The position numbers were made by a program, and so were the translations under genes. Source: Carideicomes alvinocaridis (lineage in GTDB: Bacteria > Pseudomonadota > Alphaproteobacteria > Rhodobacterales > Rhodobacteraceae). From it: a DNA stretch of 33,930 nt. The notes beneath the pieces were generated by a model, which saw nothing but the letters and a program-made list of their open reading frames with translations, made no database searches and was not told the origin of the DNA. Position 1 is the stretch's first letter; each line of letters opens with the position of its first letter. Positions 21,661 to 28,879 of this stretch are shown in pieces. Location of the stretch: the NCBI GenBank assembly GCA_005473895.2, contig SRJI02000048.1:1-33930 (forward strand), read 5' to 3'.

Positions 21661-22001
21661 CGAGATCGCCCCGCACCGGCGATGAGGTCGCGCACCTCCG
21701 CCAGGACCTGCTCCACCGGCACGCCGCGCCGCTCGGCGATTTCCTCCAGCGTCGGCCGGTCTCCGACCTCGGGCGAGACGCCCAGCACCTCGGCCACGCG
21801 CGACGGGGCGAGGCCCCAGGAATGGGCGATGTAGCGCGGGGTCATCCAGGGCTCGGGCGCCTGGGCCCGGTGCGCCGGATCGCTCCAAGACAGGGCGAAG
21901 ATGGCCATGCGCACCAGGAAGAACAGGGTGACCGCCATGGCCAGCAGCACCAGCAGGAACTCGCCGCGATGATGGCGCCAGAGATGCGACAGGTAACTCA
22001 T
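21657..22001 (-). CDS. Hypothetical single-pass membrane protein
   Basis: A 114-residue protein I do not recognise. A short basic N-terminus (HLWRHHRGE) precedes one membrane helix at about 15-36 (FLLVLLAMAVTLFFLVRMAIFAL). A soluble part follows with two helix-turn-like segments: RYIAHSWGLAPSRVAEVLGVSP, and PTLEEIAERRGVPVEQVLAEVRDLI. These resemble the N-terminal part of small helical adaptor or DNA-binding-like domains, but no function can be assigned. It begins 10 bases after the VWA gene stop, behind GAGGGGG, and overlaps the DedA-family gene by GTGA. It is therefore part of the same transcription unit and probably translationally coupled. Confidence 0.8.
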   Translation of the reverse strand: MSYLSHLWRHHRGEFLLVLLAMAVTLFFLVRMAIFALSWSDPAHRAQAPEPWMTPRYIAHSWGLAPSRVAEVLGVSPEVGDRPTLEEIAERRGVPVEQVLAEVRDLIAGAGRSR

Positions 22002-22011
22002 CCTTGCCCCC

Positions 22012-23196
22012 TCAGCGGCCGAGTTCCTTCATCCCCCGCTCGATCCCCTGCAGGGTCATGGGGACCATCCGGTCCTCGAAGATGTCGCGGATCATGCCGA
22101 TGGAATGAGTGTAGCCCCAGTATTTCTCGGGCACAGGATTGATCCAGAGGTGATCGGGCCACTGATTGCGCGCCCGCTCCAGCCAGACCTGGCCGGATTC
22201 CGCGTTCCAGTGTTCGTTGGCGCCACCCGGATAGGCGATCTCGTAGGGCGACATGGAGGCGTCGCCGACGAAGATGCACTTGTAGTCCGCGCCATAGGTG
22301 TTGAGCACCTCGTGGGTCGGCGTCTGCGCGTCCCAGCGGCGGCGGTTGTCGCGCCAGACCCCCTCGTAGAGGCAATTGTGGAAGTAGTAGGATTCGAGGT
22401 GCTTGAACTCGGCCCGGGCGGCCGAGAACAGCTCTTCGACCACGCGGATATGCGGATCCATCGACCCGCCGACGTCGAGAAACAGCAGCACCTTCACCGC
22501 GTTGCGACGTTCCGGCCGGGTCTTGACGTCGAGATAGCCATGCTCGGCCGTGGCGCGGATCGTGCCGTTGAGGTCCAGCTCTTCCTCGGCCCCGTCGCGG
22601 GCCCATTTGCGGAGCCGCTTCAGCGCCACCTTGATGTTGCGCGTCCCCAACTCGACATTGTCGTCGAAGTTGCGGAACTCGCGCTTGTCCCAGACCTTGA
22701 CCGCGCGCTGGTGGCGGGATTTCTCCTGCCCGATGCGCACGCCCTCGGGGTTGTAGCCATGGGCGCCGAAGGGCGAGGTGCCGGCGGTGCCGATCCACTT
22801 GGACCCGCCCTGGTGGCGGCTGTCCTGCTCCTTCAGCCGGTCCTTCAGCGTCTCCATCAGCTTCTCGAAGCCGCCGAGCGCCTCGATCTCGGCCTTTTCC
22901 GCGTCGGAGAGGTGCTTCTCGGCCATCTTCTCCAGCCAGTCGGCGGGGATGTCCACGGCCTCCAGCACGTCGCCCAGTTCGATATCCTCCAGTCCCTTGA
23001 AGGTATGGGCGAAGGCCTGGTCGAACTTGTCGATATTGCGCTCGTCCTTCACCATGGAAGCGCGGGCGATGTAGTAGAACCCCTCCACGTCATAGGTGAC
23101 GAGGCCGGATTTCATCGCCTCGAGGAAGGTCAGGTATTCGCGCAGGCTGACCGGCACGCCGGCCTTGCGCAGGTTTTCGAAGAAGCGGAGGAACAT
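22012..23196 (-). CDS. VWA-domain protein, CoxE type
   Basis: A 394-residue protein with a helical N-terminal half (MFLRFFENLRKAGVPVSLREYLTF) and a C-terminal von Willebrand A domain. The metal-ion-dependent adhesion site begins with Asp 241 in LFLDVGGSMD, so the usual D-x-S-x-S reads D-V-G-G-S, as in CoxE proteins. A later Asp lies in FVGDASMSPYE. YSHLW-like and WVWLxP-type elements appear as DHLWINPVPEKYWGYTHS. Members of this family act with MoxR-type AAA+ ATPases as chaperones for metal-centre insertion or complex assembly. The matching MoxR gene is 2.2 kb upstream on the same strand. The start at 23196 has GGGAGG upstream; the longer frame would overlap the preceding 55-residue gene. Confidence 0.92.
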   Translation of the reverse strand: MFLRFFENLRKAGVPVSLREYLTFLEAMKSGLVTYDVEGFYYIARASMVKDERNIDKFDQAFAHTFKGLEDIELGDVLEAVDIPADWLEKMAEKHLSDAEKAEIEALGGFEKLMETLKDRLKEQDSRHQGGSKWIGTAGTSPFGAHGYNPEGVRIGQEKSRHQRAVKVWDKREFRNFDDNVELGTRNIKVALKRLRKWARDGAEEELDLNGTIRATAEHGYLDVKTRPERRNAVKVLLFLDVGGSMDPHIRVVEELFSAARAEFKHLESYYFHNCLYEGVWRDNRRRWDAQTPTHEVLNTYGADYKCIFVGDASMSPYEIAYPGGANEHWNAESGQVWLERARNQWPDHLWINPVPEKYWGYTHSIGMIRDIFEDRMVPMTLQGIERGMKELGR

Positions 23197-23215
23197 CCCA
23201 CCTCCCTGTCCGGTG

Positions 23216-23383
23216 TCAGACCATCGTCCTGTCGATCGCGATGGTGATGATAAGGCCGATGATGGCGAAGGCCACCCCGTAGCCGGCGGCATATTGCAGC
23301 ATGTCCGGCACCCGGCCGCCGCGGCGCTTCGCGTTCAGCGCGCCCAGCGCGGCACCGAGCAGCCCTGCTAGAATGACGATCAT
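23216..23383 (-). CDS. Small membrane protein, 55 residues
   Basis: I translated this short frame directly. ATG 23383 is preceded on the minus strand by AAGAGGAAA, and the stop lies 19 bases before the VWA gene start. The protein has two hydrophobic stretches, residues 1-16 (IVILAGLLGAALGAL) and 34-50 (YGVAFAIIGLIITIAI), joined by a basic NAKRRGGRVPDMLQYA loop. This suggests a two-pass hairpin with the loop in the cytoplasm. A good ribosome site, tight spacing to the next gene and clear membrane character support it as real. Function is unknown; a membrane partner for the downstream VWA protein is a guess. Confidence 0.75.
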   Translation of the reverse strand: MIVILAGLLGAALGALNAKRRGGRVPDMLQYAAGYGVAFAIIGLIITIAIDRTMV

Positions 23384-23438
23384 CGCGTTTCCTCTTTCCG
23401 CCTGTCCTGCCGCCGGGTGGATGCCCGGCGGGCACGGG

Positions 23439-24809
23439 TCAGCCCTTGAGCGGGTTCAGCGCCTCGATGTTGCGCACCCGCGCGCGAACCGCCCAGTCCG
23501 GGCCGAAGCCGTAGCGCGCCCATCCCAGACTGTCCAGCAGGGCGGCGCGGCTTTCCCGCGGGCGGTCCTCGAGATCCAGCGCCTCGGCCCGCAGCATCAG
23601 GAGCGTAGAGAGCAACGCAGCGTTCTCGTGGTCCTCGGCGACCTCGAAATAGGGCTCCATCTCGGCCAGCGCCGCCGCCCCGTCGCCCCGGCGGATGTCA
23701 TAGGCGGCAAGCTGGGCGACGACGAAGGCCCGGTGCAGGCGCATCCGCGGGTCGGTGCCATAAATCCGTTGCGCGGCCGCGAATTCGGCCTGCGCCCGGT
23801 CGGGATCGGTGGGCTGGACGAGCCGGCCGAGCGCGTAATGCGCGTAGCCCAGCCGGTGATCGGCGATCCCCGCGGCCTCGGCAATGGCGATTGCCCGTTC
23901 GGCGGCCGCCCGGCGCGCCGCCGGCCCGGTGCCGGGGCCGAGCGCTTCCTGGATGGCCTCGATCCACAGGCGCGGCGTCGGCGGGGCAGGGTGGGGCGCG
24001 CGGCCCGTCCCAGCCGGGTTGATCCGGTCAAGCAGCGCGGGCAGGCGCGCGGCCACCTGCGCCCGGCTCATGCCGTTCTGCAGCTCGGGCGCGTAATAGG
24101 CGCGCAGGATCAGCATGTCGAAACCGGTCAGCACGCCATGGACGTCATCGTCGTTGAACACCGAATCCGGCAGCCGGTAGAGATCGTTCAGCGGGCCCAG
24201 CGCCTGCGCCAGCTCCTCGTGCAGGCAGCCCCGCACCTCCTGCGGCGCCGCGTCGCCCGGCACGAAGATCGCCAGCCTGTCGCGGCGCGCGAGGTTGGCC
24301 CAGCTCAGCCGCGCGCCCCGCGCCCGCCGGTATTCCGAAAGCGACGAGACGTTGGGGATGACGAAACAGGCGGCCTCCGGCATCTGGCGCTTGATGTCGC
24401 CGCGGGACACGGCCTCGATCGTGATGTTGGCGTCGCCCGAGCGGGTGAGCGCGATGTCGATGCCGGCCTCGTCACGCAGGCGGGCCAGCAGGCGGGCCAG
24501 GTCGGCGCCGAAGCCCGCATGGGGCCGGCCGGTGACACGGACGCTGATCGGCCCCTCGAACCGGGTCAAGCGGTCGAGCGGCCGGCCGCTTTCCAGGGTG
24601 AAGGCGAGGTCGAGGAAATCGCGGGCGATATCCGCGTTGGCGCGGTCCGGCGGTGCCGGCCGGCGCAGGGCAAAGGTCTTGACCGGGGGCAGGGGTGGCG
24701 CGTCCACGGTGGCGGCGCGGCTCGCCGTGTCGGGGCGGTCCTCCGCCGGCATGACACAGGCGCCGAGCGTCAGGACCAGCCCGAGGGCAAGCAGCCGCCG
24801 CAGCGTCAT
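23439..24809 (-). CDS. DUF2927-domain lipoprotein
   Basis: A 456-residue predicted lipoprotein. The signal MTLRRLLALGLVLTLGAC has a lipobox LGAC with the modified Cys at 18, so it should be anchored in the envelope facing the periplasm. The middle (about 60-270) matches my recollection of DUF2927, a family frequent in Rhodobacteraceae: FVIPN..., GCLHEELAQALGPLNDL (a zinc-protease-like H-E pair) and SVFNDDDVHGVLTGFDMLILRAYY. The GCLHEELAQ and YAPEL parts recall metallopeptidase-type folds, but activity is unproven. The C-terminal third (about 300-450) is helical, with TPR-like spacing. The start overlaps the GNAT gene stop by four bases. It sits between the MoxR and VWA genes. Confidence 0.85.
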   Translation of the reverse strand: MTLRRLLALGLVLTLGACVMPAEDRPDTASRAATVDAPPLPPVKTFALRRPAPPDRANADIARDFLDLAFTLESGRPLDRLTRFEGPISVRVTGRPHAGFGADLARLLARLRDEAGIDIALTRSGDANITIEAVSRGDIKRQMPEAACFVIPNVSSLSEYRRARGARLSWANLARRDRLAIFVPGDAAPQEVRGCLHEELAQALGPLNDLYRLPDSVFNDDDVHGVLTGFDMLILRAYYAPELQNGMSRAQVAARLPALLDRINPAGTGRAPHPAPPTPRLWIEAIQEALGPGTGPAARRAAAERAIAIAEAAGIADHRLGYAHYALGRLVQPTDPDRAQAEFAAAQRIYGTDPRMRLHRAFVVAQLAAYDIRRGDGAAALAEMEPYFEVAEDHENAALLSTLLMLRAEALDLEDRPRESRAALLDSLGWARYGFGPDWAVRARVRNIEALNPLKG

Positions 24810-25261
24810 GAGGGCGGCCTCTGGTACTTGATGAACGGGGTGAGCTGGCCGATCCGGTCATAGAGCCGGCGGGCGGTGTGGTTGAAATCTTGGGTCAGCC
24901 AGTAGACCGACGCCGCGCCATGCTCGTCCGCGGCGTCATAGACCGCCTCGATCAGCGCCCGGCCGACCCCGCGGCCCCGCAGCGCCGGATCGGCATAGAG
25001 ATCCTGCAGGTAGCAGACCTCCTCCAGTTTCCAGGCGTGGCGGTGGAACAGGTAATGCGCGAGCCCCACCAGCCGGCCCTCCTGCTCGGCCACCAGGGCG
25101 GAGAAGTCGCGGGGGTCGTCACCCAGCAGCCGGGCGAAGGTGCTGTCATAGACCTCGCCGGGGACCGATGTCTCGTAGAAGTCGAGATAGCCGGTCCAGA
25201 GACGGGCCCAGTCCTCGCGGTCCGCGGCCTGCAGGGGCCGGATGGTGACAGGTGCGCTCAT
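24806..25261 (-). CDS. GNAT-family N-acetyltransferase
   Basis: A 151-residue acetyl-CoA-dependent acetyltransferase. The opening VTIRPLQAADREDWARLW is the first GNAT strand and helix. Motif A is LYADPALRGRGVGRALI, with the acetyl-CoA pyrophosphate-binding R-G-R-G-V-G at 95-100. Motif B ends with FNHTARRLYDRIG. I chose ATG 25261; an upstream in-frame start at 25297 adds non-family residues. It overlaps the DUF2927 gene by ATGA and is 175 bases downstream of the MoxR gene. The acceptor could be an amine metabolite or a protein N-terminus; nothing in the sequence decides. Confidence 0.92.
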   Translation of the reverse strand: MSAPVTIRPLQAADREDWARLWTGYLDFYETSVPGEVYDSTFARLLGDDPRDFSALVAEQEGRLVGLAHYLFHRHAWKLEEVCYLQDLYADPALRGRGVGRALIEAVYDAADEHGAASVYWLTQDFNHTARRLYDRIGQLTPFIKYQRPPS

Positions 25262-25373
25262 CGCGAAGCTCCAAACGGTTCGGGCGGATGATCCCATGCA
25301 GCCGCCGGGAATAACAGCGGGATGGGGCGCCCCTCGGCGGAACGTGGCTTTCCTGCCATGGCGCCGGGAGGTG

Positions 25374-25423
25374 GAAAATTCTTGATAAGAATTTTCGCGA
25401 AAACTTTTCGCTGAAGAGTTTTC
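25374..25423. terminator. Tandem A/T-rich hairpins between the MoxR and GNAT genes
   Basis: Hairpin one has perfect 10-base arms GAAAATTCTT and AAGAATTTTC around a 3-base loop. Two bases later hairpin two has 11-base arms GAAAACTTTTC and GAAGAGTTTTC (one G-T wobble), again around a 3-base loop. The element is strikingly A/T-rich compared with its surroundings, lies 14 bases after the MoxR gene stop, and ends each stem in T-runs. It probably terminates or attenuates MoxR transcripts, or separates them from the GNAT gene. Confidence 0.7.
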
Positions 25424-25436
25424 CTCCCGCCTCGGC

Positions 25437-26276
25437 CTAGCGTCGGCCCCGCGCCATGAAGGCCAGCCGCTCGAAGAGATGCACGTCCTGTTCGTTCTTC
25501 AGCAGGGCGCCGTGCAACTTCGGCAGCGCATTGGCGCCGTCCCGCTTCAGGTCCTCGGGGTCCAGATCCTCGGCCAGCAGCAGCTTCAGCCAGTCCAGCA
25601 CTTCCGAGGTGGAGGGCTTCTTCTTCAGGCCGGGCTGCTCCCGCAGCTCGTAGAACTGGGTGAGCGCGGTGGTCAGCAGCCCTTCCTTGATGCCGGGATG
25701 GTGCACTTCCACGATCTGCCGCATCGTCGCCTCGTCGGGGAAGCGGATGTAGTGGAAGAAGCAGCGGCGCAGGAAGGCGTCCGGCAGCTCCTTCTCGTTG
25801 TTGGAGGTGATGATGACGATGGGGCGGTGACGCGCCTGGATTGTCTCCCCGGTCTCGTAGACGTGGAACTCCATCCGGTCGAGTTCCTGCAGCAGGTCGT
25901 TGGGAAACTCGATGTCGGCCTTGTCGATCTCGTCGATCAGAAGCACGACCTTCTCGTCGGCATCGAAGGCGTCCCAGAGCTTGCCCTTGCGGATGTAGTT
26001 GGCGACGTCATGCACCCGCTCGTCGCCCAGCTGGCTGTCGCGCAGCCGGCTTACCGCGTCGTATTCGTAGAGGCCCTGCTGGGCCTTCGTCGTGGACTTG
26101 ATGTTCCACTCGATCATCTTCAGCCCGAGCCCCTGCGCGACCTGCCGGGCCAGTTCCGTCTTGCCGGTTCCGGGCTCGCCCTTGACCAGCAGCGGACGCT
26201 CCAGAGTGACCGCCGCATTGACCGCCACGGTCAGGTCATCGGTGGCCACATAGTCCTTGGTACCGGAAAATTTCAT
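25437..26276 (-). CDS. MoxR-family AAA+ ATPase
   Basis: A 279-residue AAA+ ATPase of the MoxR branch. Walker A is GEPGTGKT (33-40), Walker B LLIDEIDK (113-119, Asp 115/Glu 116), sensor 1 IITSNNEKELP, and the arginine finger is in DAFLRRCFF (R170/R171). FPNDLLQELDRMEF is the MoxR-specific segment. The start at 26276 gives the usual MKFSGTKDYV; the longer frame includes the promoter region. Such ATPases work with VWA proteins of the CoxE type to remodel or mature metalloprotein complexes. The partner candidate is the gene at 22012-23196. It is divergent from dksA across a 181-base gap that should hold both promoters. Confidence 0.94.
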   Translation of the reverse strand: MKFSGTKDYVATDDLTVAVNAAVTLERPLLVKGEPGTGKTELARQVAQGLGLKMIEWNIKSTTKAQQGLYEYDAVSRLRDSQLGDERVHDVANYIRKGKLWDAFDADEKVVLLIDEIDKADIEFPNDLLQELDRMEFHVYETGETIQARHRPIVIITSNNEKELPDAFLRRCFFHYIRFPDEATMRQIVEVHHPGIKEGLLTTALTQFYELREQPGLKKKPSTSEVLDWLKLLLAEDLDPEDLKRDGANALPKLHGALLKNEQDVHLFERLAFMARGRR

Positions 26277-26369
26277 TGGTGTGTCCACATCTTGTCGATT
26301 GTTTCCGCGCGACCCTACCGGCTTCGTGTTTTCGCTGCAATCAGGTGCATTCGTGTAGTGACAAACCTT

Positions 26370-26411
26370 CCAGACCGATGTAAGCCGCTGGCGGGGAACG
26401 CCACGGTCTGG
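26370..26411 (+). other. Structured leader upstream of dksA
   Basis: CCAGACCG (26370-26377) pairs perfectly with CGGTCTGG (26404-26411). Inside the loop lies a smaller hairpin, CCGC-TG-GCGG (26385-26394), with an alternative GGCG/CGCC pairing. It ends 46 bases before the dksA start and may be a folded 5' leader controlling expression, or an operator. This is inference from complementarity only. Confidence 0.4.
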
Positions 26412-26457
26412 GTGCAATAATCACATGTCAGATACTGGCCTGCACGAGGGAGCAGCG

Positions 26458-26880
26458 ATGAAAGCCGAAGTCTTTCTTCCCGACGATTACCGTCCTGCGG
26501 AAGACGAACCCTTCATGAACGACAGGCAACTCGAGTATTTCCGGCGCAAGCTCATTGCCTGGCGGAACGAGCTGCTTGCCGAAAGCCGCGACACGATCGA
26601 GGGAATGCAGGATCAGACCCGCAACATCCCCGATATCGCCGACCGCGCCAGCGAGGAAACCGACCGGGCGCTCGAACTGCGCACCCGGGATCGCCAGCGC
26701 AAGCTCGTCGCCAAGATCGACTCGGCCCTGCGCCGCATCGAGGAGGGCGAATACGGCTATTGCGAGGTGACCGGGGATCCGATCTCGCTCAAGCGGCTCG
26801 ATGCGCGTCCGATCGCGACCATGAGCCTCGAGGCGCAGGAGCGCCACGAACGGCGCGAAAAGGTGCATCGCGACGACTGA
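26458..26880 (+). CDS. dksA: DksA-type RNA polymerase-binding transcription factor
   Basis: A 140-residue DksA, which binds the RNA polymerase secondary channel with ppGpp to control rRNA and amino-acid promoters. I chose ATG 26458 (GAGGGAGCAGCG upstream), giving MKAEVFLPDDYRPAEDEPFM as in relatives; an in-frame ATG at 26425 adds 11 residues. The coiled-coil tip carries the functional D-x-x-D-x-A motif (D59, D62, A64), followed by ELRTRDRQRKL. The zinc-finger region, E. coli C-x2-C...C-x2-C, is reduced to a single Cys 102 (YCEVTGDPISLKRLDARPIATMSLEAQ). This matches my memory of functional Rhodobacter DksA proteins that have lost most zinc ligands, so the gene is probably not defective. Confidence 0.93.
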   Translation: MKAEVFLPDDYRPAEDEPFMNDRQLEYFRRKLIAWRNELLAESRDTIEGMQDQTRNIPDIADRASEETDRALELRTRDRQRKLVAKIDSALRRIEEGEYGYCEVTGDPISLKRLDARPIATMSLEAQERHERREKVHRDD

Positions 26881-26968
26881 CACCCCGGCCGGGATGTCCT
26901 GACGACGCTGCGAGTGCCGGGGGCGTCCCCGACATTCTTGCCCGGGCGGGCGGAAACGGGACGCTGAC

Positions 26969-28138
26969 ATGACCCTCGACGGTCTCAACATCATCGTGGT
27001 CGGTGCCGGGATCGGCGGCCTGGCCGTCGCCCTGGCGTTGCGGCAGCGCGGCGCCGACGTCACGCTTCTGGAACAATCCGAACGTATCGCCGAAGTCGGC
27101 GCGGGGCTTCAGATCTCGCCCAATGGCGGGGCGGTGCTGCGCGCGCTCGGCCTGGGCGAGGCGATCCCGCGGCTCGGCCTGCGGGCCCGTGCCGTCTGCC
27201 TGCGCGACTATCGCCATGGCAAGCAGGTCTTCCGGCTGAACCTCGACACGGCAGAGGAGGCGCCGGGCTACTGGTTCTTCCACCGCGCCGACCTGATCGG
27301 GCTGCTCGCCTCCGCCGCGCGGGCGGCCGGCGTGCGGGTCCGCCTGCTGCAGAAGGTGGCGCGGCTGTTCCCCGGGTCGCGGCCGGGGCTGGAGACCGCC
27401 TCGGGCGCGGGGCTGGAGGCGGACCTGGTGATCGGCGCCGACGGTATCCATTCGGTGGTGCGCCCGGCGCTGAACGGCGTGGCCGCCCCCTTCTTCACCC
27501 GGCAGGCGGCCTGGCGCGCGGTGGTGCCCAACCTGACCGGCCATCCGCCGCATGCGCGCGTCCATATGGGCCCGGGACGCCACGTGGTCAGCTACCCCCT
27601 GCGCGGCGGCCGGCTGGTCAATCTCGTGGCGGTGCGCGAACAGGCCGAGTGGGTGGAGGAAAGCTGGTCCCACCGAGACGATCCGGACGTGCTGCGCGCC
27701 GCCTTCGCGGATTTCTGCCCGGAGGTGCATTCGCTCTTCGGCGGGCTGGAGGAGGTGGGCTACTGGGGCCTGTTCCGCCATCCCGTGGCCCGCATCTGGC
27801 AACGCGACGGCGTGGCCCTTCTGGGGGATGCGGCCCATCCCACGCTGCCCTTCCTGGCGCAGGGCGCGAACATGGCGCTGGAGGATGCCTGGGTGCTGGG
27901 CCGGGAGCTTGCCGCGGCGCGCCACAAGGGCGAGGGGCTGGCGCGCTACCAGATGGCCCGCGAGGCGAGGGTCCGGCGCGTGGTGTCGACGGCGGACGGC
28001 AATGCCTGGAAATACCACCTGGGCTTTCCGCCGCTGCGGCTGGCCGCCCATCTCGGGATGCGGCTGGCGGGGACGGTCATGCCGGGCCGGATGCAGCGCC
28101 AGTTCGACTGGCTCTACCTGCACGACGTGACCGCCTGA
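26969..28138 (+). CDS. FAD-dependent aromatic monooxygenase (salicylate hydroxylase-like)
   Basis: A 389-residue class A flavoprotein monooxygenase using NAD(P)H and O2 to hydroxylate an aromatic ring, acting in the cytoplasm. The FAD-binding GxGxxG is GAGIGG (12-17). The DG motif lies in VIGADGIHSVV (about 155-163). The GD motif, binding FAD ribityl, is VALLGDAAHPTLPFLAQGAN (286-287). The overall order and SPNGGAVLRALGLG opening fit the salicylate / 6-hydroxynicotinate / 3-hydroxybenzoate hydroxylase branch, but the precise substrate cannot be told. It starts 88 bases after dksA, with GGGACG upstream, and no catabolic ring-cleavage genes adjoin it. Confidence 0.92.
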   Translation: MTLDGLNIIVVGAGIGGLAVALALRQRGADVTLLEQSERIAEVGAGLQISPNGGAVLRALGLGEAIPRLGLRARAVCLRDYRHGKQVFRLNLDTAEEAPGYWFFHRADLIGLLASAARAAGVRVRLLQKVARLFPGSRPGLETASGAGLEADLVIGADGIHSVVRPALNGVAAPFFTRQAAWRAVVPNLTGHPPHARVHMGPGRHVVSYPLRGGRLVNLVAVREQAEWVEESWSHRDDPDVLRAAFADFCPEVHSLFGGLEEVGYWGLFRHPVARIWQRDGVALLGDAAHPTLPFLAQGANMALEDAWVLGRELAAARHKGEGLARYQMAREARVRRVVSTADGNAWKYHLGFPPLRLAAHLGMRLAGTVMPGRMQRQFDWLYLHDVTA

Positions 28139-28144
28139 GCGGGC

Positions 28145-28194
28145 CAAGACTTTTGAGACAAAAGTCTTGCAAGAGCTTTGGGTCAAAACTCTTG
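28145..28194. terminator. Tandem A/T-rich hairpins at the monooxygenase/YitT convergent junction
   Basis: Hairpin one has perfect 11-base arms CAAGACTTTTG and CAAAAGTCTTG around a 3-base loop. It is followed immediately by hairpin two, with arms CAAGAGCTTTG and CAAAACTCTTG (one mismatch) and a 3-base loop. It lies between two converging genes, 6 bases after the monooxygenase stop and 4 bases before the YitT-like gene's stop, so it probably acts as a bidirectional terminator. The two-hairpin, 3-base-loop plan is the same as at 25374-25423. Confidence 0.75.
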
Positions 28195-28198
28195 TGGC

Positions 28199-28861
28199 TC
28201 AGGTGCCGAGGTAGCGGTCCCGCCGGTGGTTCACGCCCACGATCAGGTTGACCACCACCGCGCCCAGCAGGGACCAGACGACCATCTCCCAGGGCAGGAC
28301 GAAGAAGGCCACGGTGAACAGGCCGGCATCGAAGATGAGCTGCGTCCACCCCGCGCGGAACCCCGTCCGGTCCTGCAGGTAAAGAGCCGCGACCCCCAGC
28401 CCGCCCAGCGAGGCGCCGTGCCGGAACAGCACCACCAGGCCGAACCCCGACACCGCCCCGGCCAGCAGCGCCGCGACCGGCGGGCTGAGCGTGTCGAAGA
28501 CGACGTAATGGGGCAGCACTTCGGAGATGACGGAGAGCATCGCCACCGCGATGAAGGTCTTGATCGTGAACCGCGGCCCCATCCGGGTCCAGGCCAGCCA
28601 GTAGAAGGGCAGGTTCACCACGAAGAATACCGCGCCAAAGCTCCAGCCGGTGACGTAGGAGATCAGCACGGCCAGCCCCGCGGTCTGCCCGGTGATCAGC
28701 CCCACATGGGTCAGCATCAGCAGCCCGAAGGCCATGATCGAGGTGCCCACGGCAAAGGCCTGCACATCCTCGTGCAGCTTGTGGGGCGCCACGCGATGCG
28801 GCTCCGTCGCCGTGCCGGCCTGCACGTTCGCCGCGCCCGCGGTTTCCGTCCCGTCGCTCAC
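28199..28861 (-). CDS. YitT-family membrane protein
   Basis: A 220-residue integral membrane protein of the YitT/YczE-like family with five to six hydrophobic segments. A hydrophilic N-terminal stretch (about 1-35) precedes them. The conserved parts are FGLLMLTHVGLITGQTAGLAVLISYVTGWSFG and GLVVLFRHGASLGGLGVAALYLQDRTG, which carry the Gly-rich G-G-x-x-G-x-A signature. No biochemical function is established for the family. It starts 18 bases after the isocitrate dehydrogenase stop on the same strand, so it is probably co-transcribed with icd, and ends against the tandem hairpins. Confidence 0.88.
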   Translation of the reverse strand: MSDGTETAGAANVQAGTATEPHRVAPHKLHEDVQAFAVGTSIMAFGLLMLTHVGLITGQTAGLAVLISYVTGWSFGAVFFVVNLPFYWLAWTRMGPRFTIKTFIAVAMLSVISEVLPHYVVFDTLSPPVAALLAGAVSGFGLVVLFRHGASLGGLGVAALYLQDRTGFRAGWTQLIFDAGLFTVAFFVLPWEMVVWSLLGAVVVNLIVGVNHRRDRYLGT

Positions 28862-28879
28862 TCTGAGAGCCTCCGCGCC

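Noticed and set aside
23130-23435. A 101-residue Arg-rich minus-strand frame over the small membrane protein
   Set aside because: Out-of-frame shadow of the 55-residue gene and the VWA gene start; composition is not protein-like.
26425-26457. Earlier ATG for dksA
   Set aside because: It adds 11 residues not seen in relatives and has a poorer ribosome site than ATG 26458.
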